DNA of 64,000 nucleotides from Lelliottia nimipressuralis (lineage in GTDB: Bacteria > Pseudomonadota > Gammaproteobacteria > Enterobacterales > Enterobacteriaceae), in assembly GCF_004402045.1 (NCBI RefSeq), contig NZ_SOMG01000017.1, positions 16,444-80,443 of the forward strand, given 5' to 3'. A program made the translations under genes and the position numbers. Shown here in pieces: positions 18,958 to 28,762 of this stretch (positions within the stretch are counted from its first letter, which is position 1; each line of letters opens with the position of its first letter). The notes below the pieces were generated by a model that made no database searches, was not told where the DNA came from, and was given only the letters and a program-made list of their open reading frames with translations.

Positions 18958-20160
18958 TTACTCTCCCTGCGGCGCGCTTTCAGACGCGGGTGCGGAAGCA
19001 GGAGCCGCTGCCGCTCCACCCGTCTGCTCTGCCGGTACGCCCGGTTGCGCCAGCAGGTTACGTACGCGCGTCTGCATCAGTTTCTCCAGAATCGGCTGGC
19101 TGGCCAGCTTATCCGGCACGTTCATGGTGATGTTCTGCTGGCTCAGTTTATCAATGTCTTCGAGGAAGGCGGTGGTCGTCGCATCATCGGTGTTGTAGTA
19201 GGCGCGTACCCACGTTGAGACGTTATCCAGCGCCTGTTTGTAGGTCTCTTCCTGATGACGCGGCACGGCCTGTGCCGCCACCAGCAGGCGGGAGCGAATG
19301 TTTTCGCGCAGATAGATATCCTGGTTCGGCGCCAGCAGCGGCACGGCGGTTTCGTCGCGACGGCGGATGGTGATAAAGCTGTCCATAAAGTTCTGCCAGC
19401 TTTTTTGCAGGTTCACGCGCCATTCGCTCAGGGAACTGGACAGCTCGGTGCCGTCGGAATCCATCGGGGAGTCGTCGTCGTTGTTATCCGCCAGCTGCAG
19501 GTTATCAATCTGATTCGAGAGCTGGTTCACTTTAAGGATAATGCCGTCGTAGTCCACCTGCGAGACGGCGGAGAGGCTGGCGATGTCTTCGGTGATCGCA
19601 CGGCGTGCGGTGATAAGACTTGGATCGTTCATGTCTGCCAGGCTTGCATCAGCGCTTTTCAGCAGCGCGGCGGCAGTGGTGACGTCTTGATCGCTCCAGA
19701 GCTTACGTCCGGCGAGCTTCACCAGGAAGTCAGCCTGTGAGAGCAGCCAGGTTTTGGCATCGGTGCCGGAAATCGTGGCGACTTTCTGCTGCACTTCGCC
19801 CAGCTGTTTGGTCAGTTCTTCCTGTTTGCTGTTCGCATCGGCAAGCGCGGCAGCCTGCTGTTTAATCACGGTTTCCAGCTCGGTTTTCTGCGTCTCCTGC
19901 GCTTTTTGCAGAGCAGTGAGCTGATTCACCAGCGCATCGCTGGTGGACGTCTGGTTAGCACCCTGTTGTTTCACCAAACCGTACAGACCAACGCCTGCTG
20001 CCAGCGCAATGGCGATGGCAATCGCGCTCAGCGTGAGGCTCGTTTTGTTGCTGCCGTTTTTCTTCTCAGCGGTTTTCTCAGTCGTCTCTGGCTGTGGCGT
20101 TGTCTCCACAGTCTCCCTGGTCTCTTCAACCACGGCGGAGGATTTATCGTGTTCCGTCAT
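18958..20160 (-). CDS. hemX: HemX, uroporphyrinogen-III C-methyltransferase-like membrane protein
   Basis: The 400-residue protein has a charged, Thr/Glu-rich cytoplasmic N-terminus, one membrane helix (about 41-62), a long coiled-coil with many Gln/Lys/Glu (about 80-130), and a C-terminal globular region ending in a low-complexity Ala/Pro/Ser tail. It matches E. coli HemX (393). Databases name it uroporphyrin-III methyltransferase, but no SAM-binding methylase motif is visible, so that activity is doubtful. Third gene of the hem operon. Confidence 0.94.
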   Translation of the reverse strand: MTEHDKSSAVVEETRETVETTPQPETTEKTAEKKNGSNKTSLTLSAIAIAIALAAGVGLYGLVKQQGANQTSTSDALVNQLTALQKAQETQKTELETVIKQQAAALADANSKQEELTKQLGEVQQKVATISGTDAKTWLLSQADFLVKLAGRKLWSDQDVTTAAALLKSADASLADMNDPSLITARRAITEDIASLSAVSQVDYDGIILKVNQLSNQIDNLQLADNNDDDSPMDSDGTELSSSLSEWRVNLQKSWQNFMDSFITIRRRDETAVPLLAPNQDIYLRENIRSRLLVAAQAVPRHQEETYKQALDNVSTWVRAYYNTDDATTTAFLEDIDKLSQQNITMNVPDKLASQPILEKLMQTRVRNLLAQPGVPAEQTGGAAAAPASAPASESAPQGE

Positions 20161-20180
20161 TATGGCTTCCCATTTGAGAG

Positions 20181-20921
20181 TTATTGTAATGCGCGCAGCA
20201 GCGCATCGTTGTCGGCGTTATCAGCGATCCGAATATCATGCCAGCCCAGTTCCCGGGCCTGGTTCGCCAGACGCTCACTGACGACCAGAAGCCGACAGTG
20301 GAGTAACCAATTTTCACGATACCATTGCGGTACAAGTGACCAGAGCCGCTGCAGCATTTCACCGCTGGTCACGACCAGGGTCGTAATGCCGCGCGTATGC
20401 CAGCGCATCGCCTCTTCTGCACCATCATAATGTTTTGCACAACGCTGGTAACACTCGCAGAACGTGACGTTAGCCCGGCGTTCGCGCAGCGTTTCACCCA
20501 ACAGTTCGCGTCCGCCGTTACCGCGTAAAATCAGCGCGCGTTTTCCGGCAATGGTTTGTAATTCAGGTAATTGTAGCAAGACTTCACTGATTTCCCGATC
20601 TAACGGGTAACGAACATCCGCACCGCTTACGGTATGCAGCGCAAGCGCCGTTGTGCGGCCAATCGCGAAATAGCGTGGGGCGGTTGGCCAGAACAGGCCC
20701 TGCTGTTGCAGCTGCGCGTGGGCAAATTCCACGGCATGTTGCGACAACGCAAACAGCAGGTCGCCTTCCTGAAGGGTATTCATCTGGTCGGCGAGCGTAG
20801 AGAGCTCCCGACCCGGGGAGAATTCAATGAGCGGAAAACTCCAGGCCACCTGCCCCAGTGCGCGCAGACGGCTCACTAATTGCTCTCCTGCGGGAGAAGG
20901 GCGGGTGACGAGAATACTCAT
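20181..20921 (-). CDS. hemD: Uroporphyrinogen-III synthase
   Basis: HemD cyclises hydroxymethylbilane with inversion of ring D to uroporphyrinogen III, the branch-point of heme, siroheme and B12. The 246-residue protein begins [16 protein letters not shown] and has the two-lobed fold pattern with IGRTTALAL near residue 87 and [11 protein letters not shown] near 180, as in E. coli (246). Its start codon overlaps the hemC stop by 4 bp, so translation is coupled. Confidence 0.96.
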   Translation of the reverse strand: MSILVTRPSPAGEQLVSRLRALGQVAWSFPLIEFSPGRELSTLADQMNTLQEGDLLFALSQHAVEFAHAQLQQQGLFWPTAPRYFAIGRTTALALHTVSGADVRYPLDREISEVLLQLPELQTIAGKRALILRGNGGRELLGETLRERRANVTFCECYQRCAKHYDGAEEAMRWHTRGITTLVVTSGEMLQRLWSLVPQWYRENWLLHCRLLVVSERLANQARELGWHDIRIADNADNDALLRALQ

Positions 20922-21859
20922 GCAGGGGGTTCTCCATTATAAACCTCAGCCAGAATTTCGCGGGCGCCGTTATCCAGTAACTCTTCTGCCAGCGAGACGC
21001 CAAGCTGTTCGGCATCTTGCGCTTTACCGCGACGTTCGCCACGCACCATCTGCGAACCGTCCGGGGCGCCCACCAGCGCACGCAGCCACAGTTCGCCGTT
21101 CGTCAATTCAGCATAGCTGCCAATCGGAACCTGGCATCCCCCTTCGAGGCGGGTATTCATCGCACGCTCGGCTTTTACGCGGATAGCGGTGTCGTCATGG
21201 TTCAGCGGGGCAAGCAGCTCGCGGGTACGCGCATCGTCCAGACGGCACTCAATGCCAACGGCGCCCTGGCCAACGGCTGGCAGCGACAGCTCTGGCGGTA
21301 ACGCCACGCGAATGCGTTCCTCTAGCCCCAGACGTTTCAGGCCTGCAACAGCGAGAATAATGGCATCGTAATCGCCGTTATCCAGCTTGCCCAGACGCGT
21401 GCCGACGTTCCCGCGCAGCGAGCGAATGATCAGGTCAGGACGACGCTCCGCCAGCTGACACTGACGGCGTAAACTGGACGTGCCAACCACGCTACCCTCA
21501 GGCAGCGCATCGAGCGAGTCGTAGTGGTTAGAGACAAATGCGTCACGCGGATCTTCGCGCTCGCAGATGGTCACCAGCCCCAGCCCTTCCGGGAACTCAA
21601 CAGGCACGTCTTTCATCGAATGTACGGCGATATCGGCGCGTTTCTCAAGCAATGCCAGTTCCAGTTCTTTGACAAACAGGCCTTTGCCGCCCACTTTCGC
21701 CAGCGGCGTATCCAGGATCACGTCACCGCGCGTGACCATCGGCACCAGCTCGACGCGCAATCCACTGTGGCAGGCTTCAAGGCGCTGCTTAACATAATGT
21801 GCCTGCCAGAGCGCGAGAGGGCTTTGGCGTGTGGCAATTCTCAAAACATTGTCTAACAT
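20918..21859 (-). CDS. hemC: Porphobilinogen deaminase (hydroxymethylbilane synthase)
   Basis: HemC polymerises four porphobilinogens into hydroxymethylbilane using a covalent dipyrromethane cofactor. The protein (313 residues from the ATG at 21859, matching E. coli [17 protein letters not shown]) has the catalytic aspartate in [13 protein letters not shown] (about residue 84) and the cofactor-bearing cysteine in [13 protein letters not shown] (about 242). An upstream ATG at 21880 adds 7 residues without family support. First gene of hemCDXY, divergent from cyaA. Confidence 0.97.
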   Translation of the reverse strand: MLDNVLRIATRQSPLALWQAHYVKQRLEACHSGLRVELVPMVTRGDVILDTPLAKVGGKGLFVKELELALLEKRADIAVHSMKDVPVEFPEGLGLVTICEREDPRDAFVSNHYDSLDALPEGSVVGTSSLRRQCQLAERRPDLIIRSLRGNVGTRLGKLDNGDYDAIILAVAGLKRLGLEERIRVALPPELSLPAVGQGAVGIECRLDDARTRELLAPLNHDDTAIRVKAERAMNTRLEGGCQVPIGSYAELTNGELWLRALVGAPDGSQMVRGERRGKAQDAEQLGVSLAEELLDNGAREILAEVYNGEPPA

Positions 21860-22208
21860 GCTTGTTACCGTCATTATCAATCGCTAACCATCCTAACATT
21901 GTTGACTCTGGGATGGCAGTTTTACGGTTGATGAAGAGTGAGAGGGACAAGGCGGCGTATTCGTCAGCCATAGCCGTATTCAGGAATTTACACGTACAGA
22001 ACGGTGCTACACTTGTATGTAGCGCATCTTTCTTTACGGTCAACCGGCAAGGTGTTAAATTGATCACGTTTTAGACCATTTTTTCGTCGGTACCACCATA
22101 ATGATAAGGGCGAAAAAGGGTAACGGTTATCTTTTTGAAATACTGCGGGCCCGCTGTTATTCATGTTTTGAATAGCTTGCGCCACCCGGAAACATCAGGC
22201 GATACGTC
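21860..22208. promoter_or_regulatory. hemC-cyaA divergent promoter region
   Basis: This 349-bp gap holds no convincing gene. It must contain the hemC promoter on the minus strand and the cyaA promoters on the plus strand. The only site I can support individually is the CRP operator at 22049-22070. The cyaA 5' leader includes AGGCGATACGTC just before the TTG start. Confidence 0.6.
22049..22070 (+). promoter_or_regulatory. CRP-cAMP operator of cyaA
   Basis: The 22-mer centred on GTGTTAAATTGATCAC matches the CRP consensus TGTGA-N6-TCACA with its right half intact and resembles the autoregulatory CRP site at E. coli cyaA P2, where CRP represses transcription. Confidence 0.75.
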
Positions 22209-24752
22209 TTGTACCTCTATATTGAGACTCTGAAACAGAGACTGGATGCCATAAATCAACTGCGTGTGGATCGCGCGCTTGCTGCTATGGGCCCTGCTTT
22301 CCAGCAGGTATACAGTCTGCTGCCGACATTATTGCACTATCACCATCCGCTGATGCCTGGCTACCTTGACGGTAACGTTCCCCAGGGCATTTGCCTTTTC
22401 ACGCCTGATGAAACCCAACAGCACTATCTGAGTGAGCTTGAACTCTATCGCGGCATGCCGCCACAGGAGTCCCCGAAAGGTGAACTGCCGATTACCGGCG
22501 TTTACTCTATGGGGAGTACCTCATCGGTAGGGCAAAGCTGTTCTTCGGACCTGGACATCTGGGTCTGTCATCAGTCCTGGCTTGATAACGAAGAGCGCCA
22601 GCTGCTGCAACGTAAATGCAGCCTGCTGGAAAGCTGGGCGGCGTCGCTCGGCGTGGAAGTGAGCTTCTTCCTGATTGATGAAAACCGATTCCGTCATAAC
22701 GAAAGCGGCAGTCTGGGTGGTGAGGACTGCGGCTCGACCCAGCACATCCTGTTGCTGGATGAATTTTACCGTACTGCTGTGCGTCTGGCCGGTAAGCGTA
22801 TTCTGTGGAATATGGTGCCGTGCGATGAAGAAGAGCATTACGACGATTACGTGATGTCGCTGTACTCGCAGGGTGTCCTGACGCCAAACGAATGGCTGGA
22901 CCTCGGTGGCCTGAGCTCTCTGTCAGCGGAAGAGTACTTTGGCGCAAGCCTCTGGCAGCTCTATAAGAGTATTGACTCACCGTACAAAGCGGTGCTGAAA
23001 ACGCTGCTGCTGGAAGCCTATTCCTGGGAATACCCGACGCCGCGCCTGCTGGCGAAAGATATCAAGCAGCGTTTGCACGACGGGGAGATCGTCTCCTTCG
23101 GGCTGGACGCCTACTGCATGATGCTGGAGCGCGTGACCGAATACCTGAAAGCCATTGACGACACCACGCGTCTTGACCTGGTGCGTCGATGTTTCTATCT
23201 CAAAGTCTGTGAGAAATTGAGCCGCGAGCGCGCATGCGTGGGCTGGCGTCGTGAAGTGGTCAGTCAGTTAGTGAAAGAGTGGGGATGGGACGAAGAGCGT
23301 TTGTCCATGCTCGACAACCGCGCCAACTGGAAAATCGATCAGGTGCGTGAAGCGCACAACGAACTGCTCGATGCGATGATGCAAAGCTACCGTAACCTGA
23401 TCCGCTTTGCGCGTCGTAATAACCTCAGCGTTTCAGCCAGCCCGCAGGATATCGGTGTGTTGACCCGTAAACTGTACGCCGCGTTTGAAGCGCTGCCGGG
23501 TAAAGTCACTCTGGTTAACCCGCAGATTTCGCCTGACCTCTCAGAACCGAACCTGACCTTTATCTATGTTCCGCCGGGTCGCGCGAACCGCACCGGGTGG
23601 TATCTTTACAACCGTGCGCCAAGCATGGATTCGATCGTCAGCCATCAACCGCTGGAATATAACCGTTACCTGAACAAGCTGGTGGCCTGGGCCTGGTTTA
23701 ACGGCCTGCTGACCTCGCGCACCCGCCTGTTTATCAAAGGCAACGAGGTGGTTGATCTCGCTAAGCTGCAGGAGATGGTGGCGGATGTCTCACACCACTT
23801 CCCGCTGCGTCTGCCTGCGCCAACGCCGAAAGCGCTCTACAGCCCATGTGAGATTCGCCATCTGGCGATCATCGTTAACCTGGAATACGACCCGACGGCG
23901 GCCTTCCGCAATCAGGTGGTCCATTTTGACTTCCGCAAGCTGGACGTCTTTAGCTTTGGCGAGCAGCAAAATTGCCTGGTGGGTAGCGTGGATCTGCTTT
24001 ACCGCAACTCGTGGAACGAAGTGCGTACCCTGCATTTCAACGGCGAGCAGGCGATGATCGAAGCGCTGAAAACCATTCTCGGTAAAATGCACCAGGACGC
24101 CGCGCCACCGGACAGCGTGGAAGTGTTCTGTTACAGCCAGCATCTGCGTGGGTTGATTCGTACCCGCGTGCAGCAGCTGGTTTCTGAATGTATCGAACTG
24201 CGTCTCTCCAGTACCCGTCAGGAAACCGGGCGCTTTAAAGCGCTGCGCGTCTCCGGCCAGACCTGGGGCCTGTTCTTCGAACGTCTCAACGTGTCGGTAC
24301 AGAAGCTGGAAAACGCCATCGAGTTCTACGGCGCGATTTCACACAACAAGCTGCATGGTCTGTCGGTGCAGGTGGAAACCAACCACGTTAAGCTGCCGCA
24401 GGTGGTTGACGGTTTTGCCAGTGAAGGGATTATTCAGTTCTTCTTCGAAGAGTCGGGCGACGATGCCGGTTTCAATATCTACATTCTGGATGAGACCAAC
24501 CGCGCCGAGGTGTATCACCATTGTGAAGGCAGTAAAGAGGAGCTGGTGCGCGACGTCAGCCGCTTCTACTCCTCTTCGCATGATCGTTTCACCTACGGCT
24601 CAAGCTTTATCAACTTTAACCTGCCGCAGTTCTACCAGATTGTGAACGTCGACGGTCGTACGCAGGTGATTCCGTTCCGGACCCAGGCCGTCACGCCTGT
24701 CGCGCCTGCAAATCAGGACACCGCGCCGCTGTTGCAGCAGTATTTCTCCTGA
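22209..24752 (+). CDS. cyaA: Adenylate cyclase, class I
   Basis: CyaA makes cAMP from ATP and is activated through phosphorylated EIIA-Glc of the PTS. The 847-residue protein has the N-terminal catalytic domain with the nucleotidyltransferase-like motif [17 protein letters not shown] (102-118; acidic residues 114 and 116) and the C-terminal regulatory domain. It starts with TTG at 22209, as in E. coli, where this rare start limits expression; the preceding sequence is also conserved. Very close to E. coli CyaA throughout, differing mainly in the last 20 residues. Confidence 0.97.
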   Translation: MYLYIETLKQRLDAINQLRVDRALAAMGPAFQQVYSLLPTLLHYHHPLMPGYLDGNVPQGICLFTPDETQQHYLSELELYRGMPPQESPKGELPITGVYSMGSTSSVGQSCSSDLDIWVCHQSWLDNEERQLLQRKCSLLESWAASLGVEVSFFLIDENRFRHNESGSLGGEDCGSTQHILLLDEFYRTAVRLAGKRILWNMVPCDEEEHYDDYVMSLYSQGVLTPNEWLDLGGLSSLSAEEYFGASLWQLYKSIDSPYKAVLKTLLLEAYSWEYPTPRLLAKDIKQRLHDGEIVSFGLDAYCMMLERVTEYLKAIDDTTRLDLVRRCFYLKVCEKLSRERACVGWRREVVSQLVKEWGWDEERLSMLDNRANWKIDQVREAHNELLDAMMQSYRNLIRFARRNNLSVSASPQDIGVLTRKLYAAFEALPGKVTLVNPQISPDLSEPNLTFIYVPPGRANRTGWYLYNRAPSMDSIVSHQPLEYNRYLNKLVAWAWFNGLLTSRTRLFIKGNEVVDLAKLQEMVADVSHHFPLRLPAPTPKALYSPCEIRHLAIIVNLEYDPTAAFRNQVVHFDFRKLDVFSFGEQQNCLVGSVDLLYRNSWNEVRTLHFNGEQAMIEALKTILGKMHQDAAPPDSVEVFCYSQHLRGLIRTRVQQLVSECIELRLSSTRQETGRFKALRVSGQTWGLFFERLNVSVQKLENAIEFYGAISHNKLHGLSVQVETNHVKLPQVVDGFASEGIIQFFFEESGDDAGFNIYILDETNRAEVYHHCEGSKEELVRDVSRFYSSSHDRFTYGSSFINFNLPQFYQIVNVDGRTQVIPFRTQAVTPVAPANQDTAPLLQQYFS

Positions 24753-24764
24753 GCCTTTTCGCTC

Positions 24765-24843
24765 GCCCGGTGGCGGCTACGCCTTACCGGGCCTACAACA
24801 GCTCGGTTCCGTAGGCCGGGTCAGCGCAGCGCCACCCGGCGAC
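24765..24843. repeat. REP pair (BIME) between cyaA and cyaY
   Basis: Two REP/PU elements in inverted orientation: a GCCCGGTGGCGGCTACGCC-type unit (24765-24797) and a GTAGGCCGGGTCAGCGCAGC-type unit (24811-24843). They lie between convergent genes. Confidence 0.88.
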
Positions 24844-24847
24844 AAAA

Positions 24848-25168
24848 TTACCTGAAACTCACGACCTCACCCGCCTGCGCGGTCGCCGCCTGTTCCAGCA
24901 GATCCCAGAACGTGACGCCGCTACGGTCGCAAACCCATTCCCCGTCTTTCAGATCGAAATGATAGCCGCCCTGTTTGGCGGCCAGCCATACCTGGTGAAG
25001 CGGCTCCTGGCGGTTAATAATAATTTTGCTGCCATTTTCGAAGCTCAGGGTCAGAATACCGCCGTTGATTTCACAATCGATATCGCTGTCGCCGTCCCAG
25101 TCGTCGAGACGCTCTTCGATGGTCATCCACAGGTTGTCGGCAAGGCGATGGAATTCACTGTCGTTCAT
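24848..25168 (-). CDS. cyaY: Frataxin-like iron-binding protein CyaY
   Basis: CyaY is the bacterial frataxin, an acidic iron-binding protein that modulates IscS in Fe-S cluster assembly. The 106-residue protein begins [20 protein letters not shown], followed by the acidic ridge ([14 protein letters not shown], about 21-34) and the beta-sheet platform with conserved WLA and [10 protein letters not shown]. It is convergent with cyaA and divergent from yifL. Length equals E. coli CyaY. Confidence 0.96.
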   Translation of the reverse strand: MNDSEFHRLADNLWMTIEERLDDWDGDSDIDCEINGGILTLSFENGSKIIINRQEPLHQVWLAAKQGGYHFDLKDGEWVCDRSGVTFWDLLEQAATAQAGEVVSFR

Positions 25169-25303
25169 GGTTTTGTTCCTGTTTTTCGTGATGCCGGCAG
25201 TATAACCCTAAATAAATCCCGTTGCAGGAAAGCGGCAAACTCTTGCTTTTGTGTCTTCTCCTGCGATGATAGAAACAGATTTGAACTTACGGGCAACTTT
25301 ATA

Positions 25304-25507
25304 ATGAAAAACGCTTTCCGAACGCTTGCCGTTCTCATCACGCTGTTTAGCCTGACGGGCTGCGGACTGAAGGGACCACTGTACTTCCCGCCAGCGGATA
25401 AAACCGCGCCGCCGCCGACGAAACCTGTGAACAGCGGTATTGAATCTACTACGCCAGATACTAACGATCGTGGCGACAACGGTGGTCCGACTCAGGTAAA
25501 TCTCTGA
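25304..25507 (+). CDS. yifL: Small lipoprotein YifL
   Basis: A 67-residue protein starting at an ATG after a weak ribosome site. It has a type II signal peptide with lipobox SLTGC (acylated Cys at residue 20), followed by [10 protein letters not shown] and a proline/threonine-rich, probably disordered tail. This matches the LptM family; the E. coli orthologue YifL (LptM) is reported to assist disulfide maturation of the LPS translocon protein LptD. It lies 35 bp before dapF and is probably cotranscribed. Confidence 0.93.
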   Translation: MKNAFRTLAVLITLFSLTGCGLKGPLYFPPADKTAPPPTKPVNSGIESTTPDTNDRGDNGGPTQVNL

Positions 25508-25542
25508 CGACAACGTTCTGTACCCGCGCAATGGAGCAAATG

Positions 25543-26367
25543 ATGCAGTTCTCTAAAATGCATGGCCTTGGCAACGATTTTATGGTCGTCGACGCGGTAA
25601 CGCAGAATGTGTTTTTCTCCCCGGAACTGATCCGTCGCCTGGCGGATCGGCATCTGGGCGTGGGGTTCGATCAACTGCTGGTGGTTGAGCCACCGTACGA
25701 TCCTGACCTCGATTTCCACTACCGTATTTTTAACGCGGACGGGAGCGAAGTTAACCAGTGCGGCAACGGCGCGCGCTGTTTTGCCCGCTTTGTCCGCCTG
25801 AAAGGGCTGACCAACAAGCGTGATATTCGCGTCAGCACGGCCAATGGTCGCATGGTGCTCAGCGTCACTGATGATGAGCTGGTACGCGTGAACATGGGCG
25901 AGCCTAACTTCGAGCCCTCCGTTGTGCCGTTTCGCGCAAACAAAGCGGAAAAGACCTATATTATGCGTGCGGCCGAGCAGACAGTATTGTGCGGCGTCGT
26001 CTCAATGGGTAACCCGCACTGCGTGATTCAGGTTGATGATGTGGAAACTGCCGCCGTCGAAACGCTCGGCCCGGTGCTGGAAAGCCACGAACGTTTCCCG
26101 GAGCGCGCGAACATCGGTTTTATGCAGGTGGTAGCGCGTGAGCACATCCGCCTGCGGGTTTACGAGCGCGGCGCGGGCGAGACGCAGGCCTGCGGAAGCG
26201 GTGCCTGTGCGGCAGTGGCCGTGGGCATCTCTCAGGGGTTACTGGCAGAAGAGGTTCGCGTGGAGTTACCGGGCGGTCGGCTAGATATCGCCTGGAAAGG
26301 ACCGGGTCATCCACTGTATATGACTGGCCCGGCGGCACATGTCTATGACGGGTTTATCCATCTATGA
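25543..26367 (+). CDS. dapF: Diaminopimelate epimerase
   Basis: DapF converts LL- to meso-diaminopimelate for lysine and peptidoglycan. The protein is 274 residues from the ATG at 25543 (start [13 protein letters not shown] as in E. coli). It has the two catalytic cysteines: Cys73 in NQCGNGARC and Cys217 in TQACGSGAC. An ATG at 25531 adds four residues without family support. It overlaps yigA by 4 bp. Confidence 0.97.
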   Translation: MQFSKMHGLGNDFMVVDAVTQNVFFSPELIRRLADRHLGVGFDQLLVVEPPYDPDLDFHYRIFNADGSEVNQCGNGARCFARFVRLKGLTNKRDIRVSTANGRMVLSVTDDELVRVNMGEPNFEPSVVPFRANKAEKTYIMRAAEQTVLCGVVSMGNPHCVIQVDDVETAAVETLGPVLESHERFPERANIGFMQVVAREHIRLRVYERGAGETQACGSGACAAVAVGISQGLLAEEVRVELPGGRLDIAWKGPGHPLYMTGPAAHVYDGFIHL

Positions 26368-27071
26368 AACAACCAGGGGAAGAACTGCAGGAAACAGTGA
26401 CGGAGCTGGACGACAGAGCTGTTGTTGATTATCTGCTGCGCAATCCTGAGTTTTTTATTCGCAATGCACGCATCGTCGAAGAGATGCGCGTGCCGCATCC
26501 GGTTCGCGGAACCGTGTCGCTGGTCGAATGGCACATGGCGCGCTCGCGCAACCACATCAATCAGCTTGAAGAGAACATGACGCTGCTGATGGAACAGGCC
26601 AGTACTAACGAAAGTCTGTTCTATCGTCTGCTGCATCTGCAGGCGCGTCTGGCATCGGCGCACAGTCTTGAAGAGTTCCTCAGCCGCTTCCACCGCTGGG
26701 CGCGCGAGCTTGGGCTTGCGGGCGCAACGATCCGTCTTTTCCCTGACCGCTGGCGCATTGGCGCACCGTCGGGGTTTACCCATCTGGCACTTAGCCGTCA
26801 GGCGTTTGAACCGCTGCGCATTCAGCGTCTGGGCCATGAGCATCACTACCTTGGACCATTGAACGGACCTGAACTGCTGGTGGTATTACCCGAAGCTAAA
26901 GCGATAGGCTCGGTGGCGATGTCGCTGATGGGGCGCGATGGCGATCTGGGGGTCATGTTATTTACCAGCCGCGATGCACATCACTATGAGCAAGGGCAAG
27001 CCACGCACCTGCTGCAGGAGATCGCTCTGATGCTGCCTGAGCTGCTGGAGCGCTGGATTGAGCGAGTATGA
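26364..27071 (+). CDS. yigA: DUF484 family protein YigA
   Basis: The 235-residue protein matches E. coli YigA (DUF484, GAF-like fold). The N-terminal part contains the conserved [15 protein letters not shown] and [11 protein letters not shown], followed by a helical linker and a GAF-like C-terminal domain. Its biochemical function is unknown. It sits between dapF and xerC with 4-bp overlaps on both sides, so it is translationally coupled in the dapF-yigA-xerC-yigB unit. Confidence 0.92.
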   Translation: MKQPGEELQETVTELDDRAVVDYLLRNPEFFIRNARIVEEMRVPHPVRGTVSLVEWHMARSRNHINQLEENMTLLMEQASTNESLFYRLLHLQARLASAHSLEEFLSRFHRWARELGLAGATIRLFPDRWRIGAPSGFTHLALSRQAFEPLRIQRLGHEHHYLGPLNGPELLVVLPEAKAIGSVAMSLMGRDGDLGVMLFTSRDAHHYEQGQATHLLQEIALMLPELLERWIERV

Positions 27072-27970
27072 CGGACGGACTGCTCGCTGCTGACGTCTCG
27101 CGCTTTTTGCGCTATCTGGGCGTGGAGCGTCAGCTTAGCCCCATTACTCTGCTTAATTACCAGCGTCAGCTTGATGCCCTCATGCAGATTGCCGACGAGA
27201 TCGGCCTGAAAAGCTGGCAGCACTGTGACGCTGCGACGGTTCGCGGGTTTGTCGTGCGGAGCCGCAGAAAAGGATTAGGTCCGGCAAGCCTGGCGCTCAG
27301 ACTCTCTGCGCTGCGCAGTTTCTTCGACTGGCTGGTCAGTCAGGGAGGCTTAAAAGCCAACCCGGCAAAAGGGATCGCCACGCCAAAAGCGCCGCGCCAT
27401 CTGCCTAAAAATATCGACGTTGACGACGTAAACCGCCTGCTGGATATCGATCTGAACGATCCGCTGGCCGTACGCGACCGCGCGATGCTGGAGGTGATGT
27501 ACGGTGCCGGGCTGCGTCTTTCAGAGCTGGTTAATCTTGATTTAAAACACCTCGACCTGGACACCGGCGAAGTGTGGGTCATGGGCAAGGGCAGCAAAGA
27601 GCGCCGCCTGCCGATTGGCCGCAATGCGGTATCCTGGATTGAGCACTGGCTTGACCTGCGCGGGCTGTTTGGCGCAGAAGAGGACGCGCTGTTCCTGTCG
27701 AAACTCGGCAAGCGGATCTCGGCGCGTAACGTGCAGAAGCGCTTTGCGGAGTGGGGCATTAAGCAGGGGCTGAACAGCCACGTTCACCCGCACAAGCTGC
27801 GTCACTCCTTTGCGACACACATGCTTGAGTCGAGCGGCGATCTGCGCGGCGTGCAGGAGCTGCTTGGCCACGCAAATCTGTCGACCACTCAAATCTATAC
27901 CCACTTAGACTTCCAACACCTTGCCTCGGTGTATGACGCGGCGCATCCACGCGCCAAACGGGGGAAATAA
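27068..27970 (+). CDS. xerC: Tyrosine recombinase XerC
   Basis: XerC works with XerD at dif to resolve chromosome dimers. The 300-residue protein has the N-terminal SAM-like core-binding domain and a C-terminal catalytic domain with the full set of catalytic residues: Arg150 (GAGLRLSEL), Lys174 (GKGSKERR), His242 and Arg245 ([12 protein letters not shown]), His268 ([10 protein letters not shown]) and nucleophile Tyr277 (IYTHL). It is a chromosomal housekeeping recombinase, not a mobile-element integrase, judged by context (yigA before, yigB after with a 1-bp TAATG overlap). Confidence 0.97.
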   Translation: MTDGLLAADVSRFLRYLGVERQLSPITLLNYQRQLDALMQIADEIGLKSWQHCDAATVRGFVVRSRRKGLGPASLALRLSALRSFFDWLVSQGGLKANPAKGIATPKAPRHLPKNIDVDDVNRLLDIDLNDPLAVRDRAMLEVMYGAGLRLSELVNLDLKHLDLDTGEVWVMGKGSKERRLPIGRNAVSWIEHWLDLRGLFGAEEDALFLSKLGKRISARNVQKRFAEWGIKQGLNSHVHPHKLRHSFATHMLESSGDLRGVQELLGHANLSTTQIYTHLDFQHLASVYDAAHPRAKRGK

Positions 27971-28686
27971 TGCGTTTTTACCGCCCACTCGGTCAGATTT
28001 CAGCCCTGACGTTTGACCTTGATGACACCCTTTATGACAACCGCGAAGTGATCCTGCGTACCGAGCAGGAGTCGCTGGCGTTTGTCCAGAACTACCATCC
28101 GGCGCTGAAGACGATGCAGAACAAGGATTTCCAGACGCTGCGTCAGTCCCTGCGGGAGACCGAGCCGGACATTTACCACGATGTGACCGAATGGCGTCGT
28201 CGCGCGGTTGAGCAGGCGATGCTCAACGTGGGGCTGAGCGCGCAAGATGCGGCCATTGGGGCTGAAGCGGCAATGGAAAACTTCGCCAAATGGCGCAGCC
28301 GTATCGATGTGCCGCAGGAGACCCACGACACGCTGGCGAAACTGGCAGAGAAATGGCCGCTGGTGGCCATCACCAATGGCAATGCCCAGCCTGAGCTGTT
28401 TGGTCTCGGCGATTACTTTGAATTTGTGCTGCGTGCCGGTCCCCACGGGCGCTCCAAGCCGTTCAGTGATATGTACCATCTTGCAGCGGAAAAACTGAAT
28501 CTGTCGCTGGGTGAAATTCTGCACGTGGGGGATGACCTCACCACAGACGTGGCGGGTGCCATCCGCTGCGGCATGCAGGCCTGCTGGATCAAGCCGGAAA
28601 AAGCCGACCTGATGATCGCCTCCGATAGCCGTCTTCTGCCACACCTGGAAATTTCGCGGTTGGCATCCCTCACGACGCTGATATAA
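27970..28686 (+). CDS. yigB: HAD-family phosphatase YigB (FMN / riboflavin-pathway phosphatase)
   Basis: The 238-residue HAD hydrolase has motif [11 protein letters not shown] (nucleophile Asp16, acid/base Asp18), motif II AITNGN, and motifs III/IV with the lysine of GRSKPFSD and [12 protein letters not shown]. In E. coli YigB dephosphorylates FMN and 5-amino-6-(5-phospho-D-ribitylamino)uracil, the missing phosphatase step of riboflavin synthesis, redundantly with YbjI. The start shares the A of TAATG with the xerC stop. Confidence 0.94.
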   Translation: MRFYRPLGQISALTFDLDDTLYDNREVILRTEQESLAFVQNYHPALKTMQNKDFQTLRQSLRETEPDIYHDVTEWRRRAVEQAMLNVGLSAQDAAIGAEAAMENFAKWRSRIDVPQETHDTLAKLAEKWPLVAITNGNAQPELFGLGDYFEFVLRAGPHGRSKPFSDMYHLAAEKLNLSLGEILHVGDDLTTDVAGAIRCGMQACWIKPEKADLMIASDSRLLPHLEISRLASLTTLI

Positions 28687-28698
28687 TCATCAATTGTT

Positions 28699-28714
28699 CT
28701 GTATAAATTAACAG
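28699..28714 (+). promoter_or_regulatory. LexA (SOS) box of uvrD
   Basis: CTGTATAAATTAACAG matches the LexA consensus CTGT-N8-ACAG and lies 48 bp before the uvrD ATG, as expected for this SOS-induced gene. Confidence 0.9.
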
Positions 28715-28762
28715 GGTTTTGGCGAATGTCATTCGCCTGCCCGACATGACGTGACGGTGCCA

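Noticed and set aside
21988..22185. 65-codon minus-strand frame in the hemC-cyaA gap
   Set aside because: It covers the CRP operator and cyaA promoters, has no ribosome site and no similarity I recognise.
27068..27970. Tyrosine recombinase as a sign of a genomic island
   Set aside because: It is XerC in its standard dapF-yigA-xerC-yigB context, with no attachment repeats or cargo around.
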